Source of the DNA: Variovorax sp. EL159
GTDB taxonomy: Bacteria > Pseudomonadota > Gammaproteobacteria > Burkholderiales > Burkholderiaceae_C
Assembly: GCF_900100965.1 (NCBI RefSeq)
Contig: NZ_FMUJ01000004.1
Location: 62,001-126,000 of the forward strand
DNA: 64,000 nt
Reading direction: 5' to 3'
Part shown: one piece after another, positions 24,381 through 32,181 of the stretch
How positions within the stretch are numbered: position 1 is the stretch's first letter
How the letters are laid out: each line of letters opens with the position of its first letter
The notes under the pieces: generated by a model
Database searches by the model: none
What the model saw: only the letters and a program-made list of their open reading frames with translations
Told to the model about the DNA's origin: nothing
Position numbers and translations under genes: made by a program

Positions 24381-24417
24381 CGTCACCATCATTCATCACC
24401 ACAGGGAGAAAACAACC

Positions 24418-25458
24418 ATGCGCAAACTTGCCACCGTCCGCACCGTCGACACCATCCGCCCGATCCCCGGCGCCGATGCGATCGAATGCGCGGTTGTCGA
24501 AGGCTGGACCGTCGTCATCAAGAAGGGCGAGTTCGCCGTCGGCGACCGGGGCCTGTTCTTCGAGATCGACGCGTTCCTGCCGCTCGACGACCCGCGCTTC
24601 GCCTTTCTGGAGAAGTCCGCGATCACCTGGAACGAGCGACGCGGCGTGCGGCTTCGCACGATGAAGCTGCGCGGCCAGATCTCGCAAGGGCTGATCCTGC
24701 CGCTGTCGCAGTTCGCCGAGATCGACGCGCTGGCACTGGCCGATCCGGCGCTGCGTCAACGTGATTGGGCTGCGCTTTTCGGCGTCGAGAAATGGGAGCC
24801 TGTGATCCCCGCGTGCCTGTCGGGCGAGGTGGAAGGCGCATTCCCGTCCTTCATCGCCAAGACCGACCAGGAACGGATCCAGAACCTGCCCGAGGTTCTT
24901 GCCGCGGGCGACGCGCATGTGTTCGAAGTCACGGTCAAGCTCGACGGATCGAGCATGACCGTGTTCCACAACGCAGGCGCGCTCGGGGTCTGTGGCCGCA
25001 ACTGGCAGCTGCGCGAAACGGCCGGCAACAGCCTGTGGCGCGTGGCGCGGCAAGACCGCCTGCTCGAAGCCTTGGCGACGCTGGGTCGCAACGTGGCGCT
25101 GCAGGGCGAGATCATCGGCGAGGGCATCCAGGGCAACCCGGAAAAGCTGCGCGGCCAGGCGTTCCACGTCTTCGACGTGTTCGACATCGACCGGAGCAGC
25201 TACTGCGGCATGGAAGAGCGCAGTGCCCTCCTCGACCTTCTGCGCGAGCTGGGGGCAACGGTTCGCACCGTTCCGCTGCTCGAAGTGACCACGCTCGATC
25301 GCTTCGGCGGATCGATGGCCGAGGTGCTGGCGTTCGCCGAGGGGCCGTCGCTCAACCCGGCCTGCGCCCGCGAAGGCCTGGTGTTCAAGCGGCTGGACGG
25401 CGGGTTGTCTTTCAAGGCGATCTCGAACAGCTACCTGCTGAAGCATTCGGACCGTTGA
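24418..25458 (+). CDS. ATP-dependent RNA ligase, DRB0094/Rnl5 family
   Basis: A 346-residue protein with an N-terminal domain typical of the Deinococcus DRB0094 family (MRKLATVRTVDTIRPIPGAD, VIKKGEFAVGDRGLFFEID) and a nucleotidyltransferase domain: motif I KLDGSS with the AMP-accepting Lys at residue 174, a motif III region FHVFDVFDI, motif IV EGLVFKR and motif V-like SFKAIS. Members seal 3'-OH/5'-PO4 nicks in RNA-containing duplexes. Biological targets are not settled. It sits 72 bp from a convergent tRNA-Gly gene. A ribosome site AGGGAGAA precedes the ATG. Confidence 0.88.
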   Translation: MRKLATVRTVDTIRPIPGADAIECAVVEGWTVVIKKGEFAVGDRGLFFEIDAFLPLDDPRFAFLEKSAITWNERRGVRLRTMKLRGQISQGLILPLSQFAEIDALALADPALRQRDWAALFGVEKWEPVIPACLSGEVEGAFPSFIAKTDQERIQNLPEVLAAGDAHVFEVTVKLDGSSMTVFHNAGALGVCGRNWQLRETAGNSLWRVARQDRLLEALATLGRNVALQGEIIGEGIQGNPEKLRGQAFHVFDVFDIDRSSYCGMEERSALLDLLRELGATVRTVPLLEVTTLDRFGGSMAEVLAFAEGPSLNPACAREGLVFKRLDGGLSFKAISNSYLLKHSDR

Positions 25459-25491
25459 GCCAGGCGCCATGGGCGTGCAAGGCGCCCAAAG

Positions 25492-25520
25492 AAAAAGGCC
25501 ACCGGTGAGGTGGCCTTTTT
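25492..25520. terminator. bidirectional intrinsic terminator
   Basis: AAAAAGGCCACC pairs with GGTGGCCTTTTT around a 5-nt loop, between the convergent RNA ligase and tRNA-Gly genes. A-tract and T-tract flank the stem, so it can stop transcription in both directions. Confidence 0.85.
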
Positions 25521-25529
25521 CATGCGATT

Positions 25530-25605
25530 TGGAGCGGGAAAAGAGTCTCGAACTCTCGACCTCAACCTTGGCAAGGTTGCGCTCTACCAACTGAGCTATT
25601 CCCGC
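25530..25605 (-). tRNA. tRNA-Gly (anticodon GCC)
   Basis: A 76-nt cloverleaf with acceptor stem GCGGGAA/TTCCCGC, D-loop AGTTGGTA, anticodon stem CAACC/GGTTG enclosing TTGCCAA, T-loop TTCGAGA, discriminator T and an encoded CCA end. The anticodon GCC reads GGC/GGT glycine codons. Confidence 0.97.
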
Positions 25606-25619
25606 GTGACAAGCCTCGA

Positions 25620-25625
25620 ATTATA
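25620..25625 (-). promoter_or_regulatory. -10 element (TATAAT) of the tRNA-Gly promoter
   Basis: A perfect minus-strand TATAAT ends 14 bp before the mature 5' end of the tRNA. The -35 region is only A-rich. The spacing fits a short 5' leader. Nothing else is evident in the rest of the gap to 25729. Confidence 0.6.
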
Positions 25626-25729
25626 GGGGAATTTTTGGCTCATTTTTCCGACCCCGCACATCAAAGGCGTTTTGTGGCGATGTCCTCCCCGTCTTGAGGG
25701 AGTGCGGGCTCGATCTTGCCCTCTGGAAA

Positions 25730-26644
25730 TCAGGCGCCGAACACCAGCGAACGATGCACCGCCACGCCCGCGAGCACCCCGTCGGAAGACGCGCGCGTGG
25801 CGTTCTGGAACGGCATCGCGATGTCGCCCGCGGCGTACACGCCCGGTACCGTGGTGGCCTTGAACGCATCGGTGCGGACCATCGGGCCGAAGGGGCCGTC
25901 GTCGATGGCGCAACCGAGCTGCTCCGCGAGCGGGCTGCCCATGCGCGGCTGCGGCGCCACATACAGCGCGTCGATGGGCAGCAGCCGGCCGTCGTCGATG
26001 CGCACGCCCGCAAGATCGGGCGCCGAGCCTTCGAGACCGACGACACGCCCCGGCTCGATGGTCACGCCGCGCGACTGCAGCTTCTGGCGCGTCTCGCCGT
26101 CGACTGCATCGGCGTTGCCATTCAGGAAGAGCGTGGTCGGCCCCCATTCGGCGATGAGCAGCGCGTGGTCGGGCGGCATCGGGGCAGCGAAGAGCACGCC
26201 CAGTCGCCGGTCGCTGAACTCGTAGCCGTGGCAATAGGGACAGTGCAGCACGCTGGTGCCCCAGCGCTCGCGCACACCGTCGATGTCGGGCAGGCCGTCC
26301 TGCACGCCGAAGGCCAGCAAGAGGCGGTCGGCCGACAGCGGCGCGTCGCGGCCCTGCAGCGACACCGTGAAGCCGCCCGCGCCATCGGCCTTCGCGGCAA
26401 CGGCGCTGCCCTCGACGAAAGTGACGGACGGATAGGCCAGCACCTTGGCGCGCGCCTGGGCAATCATCTGCAGCGGCGGCACGCCGTCCTGCCCGAAGAA
26501 GCCGTGCGACTGCGCAGTGAAGCGGTTGCGCGGCGCGCCGGCGTCCACCACGCACACCTTCTTGCGCGCGCGGGCGAGTTGCATCGCAGCGGAAAGGCCG
26601 GCAAAGCTGCCGCCCACGACAAGAGCGTCATAGCGCATGTTCAA
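25730..26644 (-). CDS. NAD(P)/FAD-dependent oxidoreductase, thioredoxin-reductase-like
   Basis: A 304-residue flavoprotein with an N-terminal FAD-binding motif ([20 protein letters not shown]), a redox-active CPYC pair at residues 135-138 in the TrxR position, and the C-terminal [14 protein letters not shown] motif. It is shorter in the NAD domain than standard TrxB (which uses CATC), so the electron acceptor is uncertain. The gene overlaps the Rrf2 gene by 17 bp; Rrf2 plus TrxR-like flavoprotein is a known repeated pairing. Confidence 0.85.
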   Translation of the reverse strand: MNMRYDALVVGGSFAGLSAAMQLARARKKVCVVDAGAPRNRFTAQSHGFFGQDGVPPLQMIAQARAKVLAYPSVTFVEGSAVAAKADGAGGFTVSLQGRDAPLSADRLLLAFGVQDGLPDIDGVRERWGTSVLHCPYCHGYEFSDRRLGVLFAAPMPPDHALLIAEWGPTTLFLNGNADAVDGETRQKLQSRGVTIEPGRVVGLEGSAPDLAGVRIDDGRLLPIDALYVAPQPRMGSPLAEQLGCAIDDGPFGPMVRTDAFKATTVPGVYAAGDIAMPFQNATRASSDGVLAGVAVHRSLVFGA

Positions 26645-27089
26645 TGTCCTTCAAGGTGAGGCCGCCGCCCGTCATGCGGCGATGAAAGTCTTTGGAAAGA
26701 TCGGCCAGCGTGATGCTGTTGAAGCGCTTGAGCAGCAGGGCCTCGGCCTCGTCGCAGACGCCGTCGAGCGCCGCGTTCACGGCCTGCTCGACCGCGCACC
26801 CCGGGTTTTCGGTGCGGTTGCCCATGGCCAGCAGCGCAGGCGCGCCGACCGCGTTGTGGATGTCGCCCAGCGTCACGCGGGACAAGGTGCACGACAGCAC
26901 CCAGCCGCCGCCGTGGCCCTTGGCCGAACTCACGAACCCGGCCTGCCGCAGGCCGGCCATGACCCGGCGCACGACGACGGGGTTCGTGTGCATCGCCTTC
27001 GCCAGGGTTTCGGAAGTGACGGGGCCATCCATCTCGGCCATGTGCAGCAGCACGTGGAGAACGGCTGAAAGCTTGCTGTCTCGTTTCAT
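26628..27089 (-). CDS. Rrf2 family transcriptional regulator
   Basis: A 153-residue winged-helix regulator: [20 protein letters not shown], then [20 protein letters not shown] and the wing [19 protein letters not shown]. Cysteines occur at several places (SCTL, NPGCAVE, GVCDEAE) but not in the IscR spacing, so an iron-sulfur cluster is uncertain. It leads a two-gene unit with the flavoprotein, which is its likely target, possibly as a redox or NO sensor. Confidence 0.88.
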   Translation of the reverse strand: MKRDSKLSAVLHVLLHMAEMDGPVTSETLAKAMHTNPVVVRRVMAGLRQAGFVSSAKGHGGGWVLSCTLSRVTLGDIHNAVGAPALLAMGNRTENPGCAVEQAVNAALDGVCDEAEALLLKRFNSITLADLSKDFHRRMTGGGLTLKDIEHAL

Positions 27090-27106
27090 GCAACATTATT
27101 AGTTGC
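27090..27106. promoter_or_regulatory. candidate Rrf2 operator (GCAAC-N7-GTTGC)
   Basis: An inverted repeat with 5-bp arms around ATTATTA lies directly against the Rrf2 start codon, in the gap shared with the divergent AraC-type gene. The AT-rich centre also provides a TAATAAT run for a promoter. Autoregulation is plausible; not shown. Confidence 0.35.
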
Positions 27107-27202
27107 GTGTGTTTGACATGGCGGCTCACGGGGTTTTTCCGCATCCACCTCAAGTCGCCCCGCTGCTACGAGAATCCATCCGGTCGCCCGTCGCTCAACG
27201 CC

Positions 27203-28411
27203 ATGACATCTGCCCCCGCCACCCTGCTCGACGCCGCCCTGCGCGGCGTCCTGCTGGCATTGCTGTTCGTGCTCGCCGTGGTGCTGGCGCGCGACCGCCC
27301 TCGCCTGCCGGCCGCGCGTGCGGGCGTGGCGTTGACCCTGGGGCTGGGCATCCAGGTCATCGGCGCCACGCCGTTGTTCGAGGCGCTGGTGCCGCGCCTC
27401 TGGCAAGCGCCGCTGGTCGCCGTCTCGGTCGGCAATGCGGTGCTGTTCTGGGTGTTCGTGCAGGCGCTGTTCGACGACGACTTCGTGCTGCGCCCCCGGC
27501 ACGTGATCGCGTGGCTCGCGGTCGCGGCGCTGGCGGCGCTCAATTGCGCGGTCGTGGCCGGCAGCGCCTCGGTGCTGGCGCCGATCACGCTGGGCCTGCA
27601 GCGCGCGGTGCCGCTGGTGTTTGCCGTGCTCGCAGCGATGGCCGCGGCGTCGCAGTGGCGCGCCGACCTGGTGGAGGGGCGCCGGCGGTTGCGCGTGTTC
27701 ATCGTGGTGACGGGCGTCGGCTACAGCATCGGGATGCTGGTCGTGCGCCTGGCATCGCCGCGCGGGCAGTTGTCGCAGCTGTCGGCCACGGCGGATGCGG
27801 CGATGCTGTTGCTGATCGTGGCGGTCGTCGCGTGGCGGATGCTGCGGCTGGCGGGGTCGGAGCTGTTCCCGGCCGCGCTTGGGCACGTGGCGATTCCGGT
27901 CGCCGCGCCAGACGCGCCACCGGGCTCGATCGCGCTGGCCAATGAACGCATGCCGCCCGAAGAAGCTGCCACGCCCGCCGCGGCCGAGCCTTCGCCCCCA
28001 CCGCATCCCGCACCTGAACCGGCACCCACGCCAAGCCCCGACGCCGAGCCCGACCCCGCCGAAGACCGCCTCGCCGAATCCCTGCAGCGCGCGATGGCCG
28101 TCGACCGCGCCTACCGCAGCGAAGACCTGAGCATCGCCAGCCTCGCCGCACGGCTGGCGGTGCCCGAGTACCGGCTGCGGCGGCTCATCAACCAGCGCCT
28201 GGGCCATCGCAACTTCAACGCCTTCGTCAACGGCTTCCGGCTGGCCGAGGCAACGGCCGCGCTGGCCGATCCGCTCAAGCGCGAACTGCCCGTCCTGACC
28301 ATCGCGCTGACGGCGGGCTTCCAGTCCATCGGCCCGTTCAACCGCGCCTTCAAGACCGCCACCGGCCTCACGCCCACTGAATTCCGCAGGCAAAAGCTGG
28401 CCGAATCCTGA
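27203..28411 (+). CDS. membrane-anchored AraC family regulator
   Basis: A 402-residue protein with about six to seven N-terminal membrane segments (residues 5-225), a Pro/Ala/Glu-rich linker (about 230-288) and a C-terminal AraC DNA-binding domain (about 295-400: LSIASLAARLAVPEYRLRRL, then ALTAGFQSIGPFNRAFKTAT and LTPTEFRRQ). The layout is that of 7TM-type sensors fused to AraC domains, which sense something in or outside the membrane and bind DNA from there. ATG at 27203 starts the first membrane segment; the upstream in-frame ATG adds a non-hydrophobic leader. Confidence 0.82.
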   Translation: MTSAPATLLDAALRGVLLALLFVLAVVLARDRPRLPAARAGVALTLGLGIQVIGATPLFEALVPRLWQAPLVAVSVGNAVLFWVFVQALFDDDFVLRPRHVIAWLAVAALAALNCAVVAGSASVLAPITLGLQRAVPLVFAVLAAMAAASQWRADLVEGRRRLRVFIVVTGVGYSIGMLVVRLASPRGQLSQLSATADAAMLLLIVAVVAWRMLRLAGSELFPAALGHVAIPVAAPDAPPGSIALANERMPPEEAATPAAAEPSPPPHPAPEPAPTPSPDAEPDPAEDRLAESLQRAMAVDRAYRSEDLSIASLAARLAVPEYRLRRLINQRLGHRNFNAFVNGFRLAEATAALADPLKRELPVLTIALTAGFQSIGPFNRAFKTATGLTPTEFRRQKLAES

Positions 28412-28420
28412 AATCGGCCA

Positions 28421-28448
28421 GCCGAAAGCCGCGTTTGCGGCTTTCGGC
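28421..28448 (+). terminator. strong hairpin after the AraC-type gene
   Basis: GCCGAAAGCCGC and GCGGCTTTCGGC pair perfectly (12 bp) around a GTTT loop, 10 bp after the stop codon. There is no T-tract afterwards, so termination efficiency is uncertain. Confidence 0.5.
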
Positions 28449-28526
28449 AAGACGTGGCGGGCACGCCGCGGCATCGTCCGTGTCGCCGGGGGCATGGGCC
28501 TTCGATGACAAGGAGTTCGATCCGCC

Positions 28527-29570
28527 ATGCGACGCTTTTCTTTTCTCTTCTTCTGGCCCGTGGCGCTGCTGCTGGCCTTTCTTTCGGGCCCGGCGCGGGC
28601 GGCGATGGGTCTGGCGGAAATTCCCGCGACCGCCACCGACGGCCCGGTCACGGTCTTCTACCCGTCGAGCGACGCGGCGCAGCCGACCCGGCGCGCGCGC
28701 TTCATGCTGGACGTGGCAGTGCAAGGCACGCCCGTTCGCGGCAACGGCCGGCTGGTCGTGGTCTCGCACGGTTCGGGCGGTGCGCCGTGGGTGCATGCCG
28801 ACCTGGCACGCAGCCTGGTCGATGCCGGCTTCATCGTCGCCATGCCCGAGCACCGTGCCGACAACTACAAGGACGACAGCGACCCCGGCCCCGACAGCTG
28901 GACGATGCGGCCGGCCGAGGTGTCGCGCGCCATCGATGCGGTGGGGCGCGATGCGCGCTTCGCGCCGCTGCTCCAGCTCGACAAGGTCGGTATGTACGGC
29001 ATGTCGGCCGGCGGCCATACAGCGTTGAGCCTGGCCGGTGGACGCTGGTCACCCGCCGCGTTCAAGCAGCACTGCGAAGCAGACCTGGAGGCGGACTTCC
29101 AGTCCTGCGTCGGCCTGATCACGCGGCTGACGGGCGGCATGCTCGACGGCATCAAGAAGTGGGGCGCGCTGCTCGTGATCGGCCACCGCTTCCAGGACGC
29201 CACGCCGCGCGAACACGACGACCCGCGCATCGCGGCCATCGTGGCGGGCGTGCCCGCTGCGGCGGATTTCGACATGGCCTCGCTGGCCGCACCGCGCGTG
29301 CCGCTGGGCCTGATCACCGCGCGGCAAGACAGCTGGCTGATCCCGCGCTTTCACAGCGACCGCGTGCTCGCGGCCTGCCTGCCGCGCTGCGAACTGATCG
29401 CCGACATGCCGACGGGCGGGCACGGCGCGTTGCTGTCGCCACCGCCGCCCGGACTCACAGGGCTGATCGGCGACATGCTCAATGACCCGCCGGGCTTCGA
29501 CCGCGCCAGCGTGCTGCCGGAAGTGAATCGCAAGACCACGGCGTTCTTCAATATGCACCTGCTGCCCTGA
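28527..29570 (+). CDS. secreted alpha/beta hydrolase (PAF-acetylhydrolase/dienelactone-hydrolase-like)
   Basis: A 347-residue exported protein with a signal peptide (cleaved near GPARAAMG), the oxyanion strand LVVVSHGSGGAPW, nucleophile elbow YGMSAGGH and a late catalytic His in PTGGHGALLSP. It resembles the predicted dienelactone-hydrolase-like or lipase family found as periplasmic esterases. Substrate unknown. Possible target of the membrane AraC regulator upstream, with which it shares direction. Confidence 0.8.
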   Translation: MRRFSFLFFWPVALLLAFLSGPARAAMGLAEIPATATDGPVTVFYPSSDAAQPTRRARFMLDVAVQGTPVRGNGRLVVVSHGSGGAPWVHADLARSLVDAGFIVAMPEHRADNYKDDSDPGPDSWTMRPAEVSRAIDAVGRDARFAPLLQLDKVGMYGMSAGGHTALSLAGGRWSPAAFKQHCEADLEADFQSCVGLITRLTGGMLDGIKKWGALLVIGHRFQDATPREHDDPRIAAIVAGVPAAADFDMASLAAPRVPLGLITARQDSWLIPRFHSDRVLAACLPRCELIADMPTGGHGALLSPPPPGLTGLIGDMLNDPPGFDRASVLPEVNRKTTAFFNMHLLP

Positions 29571-29749
29571 GCCGGGGAAAGGCGCGGAGCAAACGCGCGA
29601 GCCCGCGTTCCGGACGACGGACCTGTCCCACATGCGTGGACGACAGTCGCGCACACGGCGACATGCGCCGAACCCCTCAGGGTGAGACCCGAACTGGCCC
29701 CAAGCCGGTTCGTTGATCAGTGACCATTCAACGAAAGGAACCGTCACAC

Positions 29750-30238
29750 ATGAAGCAACAACACATTGCATCGATCGTCTCCAGCGCCTTGCTCGCAGGC
29801 CTTCTGGCCATGAGCGGCGCCGCCCAGGCGCAGAACGCCAGCGTGGGCGTCGGCGTGAACGCCGATGTCAACGCATCGGGTGCCGTCAAGGCCGCGCCAG
29901 CCCAAGGCAACGCAGGCGCGGGTGCCGGGGCAGCCGCGGGCGGATCCACCCATACCAATGGCAGCGCAGGCAACGCGGCGAGCGGGCTCGGCGGCACAGT
30001 GGGTGGCGTGGTCGGCGGCGCAACAGGTGCCGTGGGCAATGCAACCAACACCGTCAGCGGGGCCACCGGGGCCGTGGGTGGCGCGACCGGCGCAGCCAGC
30101 GGTCTCACGAACACCGTGGGCGGCACCCTGAACAGTGCGACCGGGGCCGTGGGCTCGGTCGGCGGCGCCGTGAAGCCAGCGGGCACCGGCGTTGGCGCCA
30201 AGGCCAAGGGCTCGAGCGCCGTGGACATCACGAAGTAA
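29750..30238 (+). CDS. Gly/Ala-rich secreted protein of unknown function
   Basis: A 162-residue exported protein: signal peptide cleaved near AAQAQN, then a low-complexity body rich in Gly, Ala, Thr, Val and Asn. Short degenerate units such as GATGAVGNAT and GGTLNSATGAVG recur about every 10-14 residues between residues 70 and 145. The tail is basic. A ribosome site AAAGGAA precedes the ATG, and a strong terminator follows, so it is a monocistronic gene. The repeat style suggests an extended beta or surface-associated structure, but nothing is known. Confidence 0.65.
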   Translation: MKQQHIASIVSSALLAGLLAMSGAAQAQNASVGVGVNADVNASGAVKAAPAQGNAGAGAGAAAGGSTHTNGSAGNAASGLGGTVGGVVGGATGAVGNATNTVSGATGAVGGATGAASGLTNTVGGTLNSATGAVGSVGGAVKPAGTGVGAKAKGSSAVDITK

Positions 30239-30258
30239 TCTCCGCCGGCAAGAAAAGG

Positions 30259-30292
30259 AAAACCCGCAGCGCTCGCGCGTTGCGGGTTTTCT
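30259..30292 (+). terminator. intrinsic terminator
   Basis: AAAACCCGCA pairs with TGCGGGTTTT around a 12-nt loop, 20 bp after the Gly/Ala-rich gene. A- and T-tracts make it usable from both sides, which suits the convergent MaoC-like gene. Confidence 0.85.
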
Positions 30293-30300
30293 GCTTCGCG

Positions 30301-30744
30301 TCAGGCGGTGGCCTGCAGCCTGAACAAGCTGGTGACTTCCACATCCAGCACCATCAGCTCGCGCTGGTTGAAGAGCCGCCAGCGCCACAGCAATATGCCC
30401 AGCGTGGGCCGCTTCTCGGAGCGCCGCACCTCGATGACGTCGGCCACGAGCCGCAAGGCGTCGTCGGGCCGCACCGGATTCGGCCAGCGCACATGCTCGA
30501 GCCCCGGCGATGCGAAAGATTCCGAGCCCGCGAGCGCCGCCTCGACCACGAGCCGCATCGCAATGGAACAGGTGTGCCAGCCGCTGGCGATCAAACCGCC
30601 GAAAGGGCTTTCGGCAGCGGCTTCGGGGTCGGTGTGAAACCACTGCGGGTCGTAGGCCCGCGCGAATTGCAGCAGCTCGGCTTCGGTGAGCACGTAGGGG
30701 CCAGCTTCGATGACCTGGCCCGCGTGGAAGTCGGCGAACTTCAT
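30301..30744 (-). CDS. MaoC family (R)-hydratase-like protein
   Basis: A 147-residue single hot-dog domain with the hydratase motif YDPQWFHTDPEAA followed by SPFGGLIASGWHT, giving the catalytic Asp/His pair of (R)-specific enoyl-CoA hydratases. It starts 10 bp after boxA and is the last gene of the boxC-boxB-boxA unit. MaoC-like proteins are recurrent companions of box clusters; a role in handling the dehydroadipyl-CoA intermediates is plausible but unproven. Confidence 0.83.
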   Translation of the reverse strand: MKFADFHAGQVIEAGPYVLTEAELLQFARAYDPQWFHTDPEAAAESPFGGLIASGWHTCSIAMRLVVEAALAGSESFASPGLEHVRWPNPVRPDDALRLVADVIEVRRSEKRPTLGILLWRWRLFNQRELMVLDVEVTSLFRLQATA

Positions 30745-30754
30745 TCGCCGCAGC

Positions 30755-32050
30755 TTAGTACGTTTCGAGGTGCAGGCGGCCTTCGCGTTTGAGAGCGGCG
30801 CCCACGGTGTCCCAATCGAGCCCCGCATCCTTCGCCACATCGCGCAGCGCAAGCACCACGCCTTCTTCCATGCTCTTGAGGCCGCACACATAGAAGTGGC
30901 TGCTGCCGTCCTTCAGCAGCGCGGCCAGGTCGGCGGCACGCTCGCGCATGAGGTCCTGCACGTAGCGCTTGGGCTGGCCCGGCGTGCGCGAGAAGGCAAG
31001 GTTGATATCGATGAAGTCTTTCGGCAGCGACTGCAGCGGGCCGAAGTACGGCAGCTCCTGCTGCGTGCGCGCGCCGAAGAACAGCATCAGCTTTCCGCCT
31101 TCGAACTTGCCGCTCTTGCGCAGGCGGCGACGCCATTCGGTCATCGCGCGCATGGGGGCGCTGCCGGTGCCGGTGCAGATCATCACGATGTGCGACTTGG
31201 GGTGGTTCGGCATCAGGAACGAGGCGCCGAAGGGCCCCACCACCTGCACCGTGTCGCCCACCTTCAGGTCGCAGACGTAGTTGGAGCACACGCCGCGCAC
31301 CGGGTCGCCCTCGTGGTCCTCGGTCACGCGCTTCACGGTGAGCGAGACGTTGTTGTAGCCGGGCCGCTCGCCATTGCGCGGGCTGGCCACCGAGTACTGG
31401 CGCGCATGGTGGCGCTTGCCGATGGCATCGACGCCCGGCGGCACGATGCCGATGGACTGGCCTTCGAGCACCGGGAACGGCACCACGCCGAAGTCGAGCA
31501 CGATGTGGTGCGTCTCGCTGTCGAAGCCGGCCTCGGTGCAATTGAAATTGCCGACCACGGTGGCGGTCGTCGGGGTCTTCGGCGGAAAGAGGTTGGTGTA
31601 CGCGTGCGCGGCCGACCACGGCGGCACGGTCGCGCCGTACTGCGCGGAATTGAAGAAGACGGCTTCGGCGGGCTCGATGGCCGCCTGGGCTTGCGCCTGC
31701 GTCAGTGCGGGCGCGGCCGCTGCCGGGTCGCCGGCCGCCGCGGCGGAAACGCCCGCGGCCTCGAGCTGCTCGGGCGTCAGCTCGGCGGGCAGTTCGTCCC
31801 AGGTGAGCTGCTCTTCGATGGTGTACGCACGCACCAGCGGCATGGTGCGCCAGTTGTCGATCGAGCCAGTCGGGCACGGCGAGATGCAGGCCATGCAGCC
31901 GTTGCAGACGTCGGCGCGCACAACATAGTTGTTGTCGTCGTGCGTGATCGCGTTGACGGGGCAGGTGGCCTCGCAGGTGTTGCAGCGGATGCAGATCTCG
32001 GGGTCGATCAGGTGCTGCTTGATGACTCCGGCTTCAACGGCCATGTCCAT
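30755..32050 (-). CDS. boxA: benzoyl-CoA 2,3-epoxidase reductase subunit BoxA
   Basis: A 431-residue iron-sulfur flavoprotein that passes NADPH electrons to BoxB. The N-terminus has two 4Fe-4S clusters (Cys 20, 23, 26, 30 and Cys 49, 52, 55, 59), then an Ala/Pro/Gln-rich linker (about residues 90-125) and a ferredoxin-NADP reductase-like module (RQYSVASPR for [16 protein letters not shown] for NADP). Length and order match BoxA. It is separated from boxB by a family A repeat. A ribosome site AGGAGA precedes the start. Confidence 0.95.
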   Translation of the reverse strand: MDMAVEAGVIKQHLIDPEICIRCNTCEATCPVNAITHDDNNYVVRADVCNGCMACISPCPTGSIDNWRTMPLVRAYTIEEQLTWDELPAELTPEQLEAAGVSAAAAGDPAAAAPALTQAQAQAAIEPAEAVFFNSAQYGATVPPWSAAHAYTNLFPPKTPTTATVVGNFNCTEAGFDSETHHIVLDFGVVPFPVLEGQSIGIVPPGVDAIGKRHHARQYSVASPRNGERPGYNNVSLTVKRVTEDHEGDPVRGVCSNYVCDLKVGDTVQVVGPFGASFLMPNHPKSHIVMICTGTGSAPMRAMTEWRRRLRKSGKFEGGKLMLFFGARTQQELPYFGPLQSLPKDFIDINLAFSRTPGQPKRYVQDLMRERAADLAALLKDGSSHFYVCGLKSMEEGVVLALRDVAKDAGLDWDTVGAALKREGRLHLETY

Positions 32051-32065
32051 GTTGTTCTCCTAGAG

Positions 32066-32165
32066 CCCTCCCCCTCTGGGGGAGGGTTGGGTGGGGGCAA
32101 GCGGCGCTTGTCGTGGTCACGCTGCGGTGCCCCCATCCCTGCCTTCCCCCAGAGGGGGAAGGAGC
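32066..32165 (+). repeat. intergenic repeat family A, copy 1 (between boxB and boxA)
   Basis: A 100-bp element starting CCCTCCCCCTCTGGGGGAGG and ending CCCAGAGGGGGAAGGAGC. Each end is itself a palindrome, and the two halves are inverted repeats of each other. It fills most of the boxB-boxA gap and lies inverted relative to these genes, so its AGGAGC end does not serve them. Other copies: 40620-40730 and 44737-44836. Confidence 0.85.
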
Positions 32166-32181
32166 AATACCTCAATACCCA

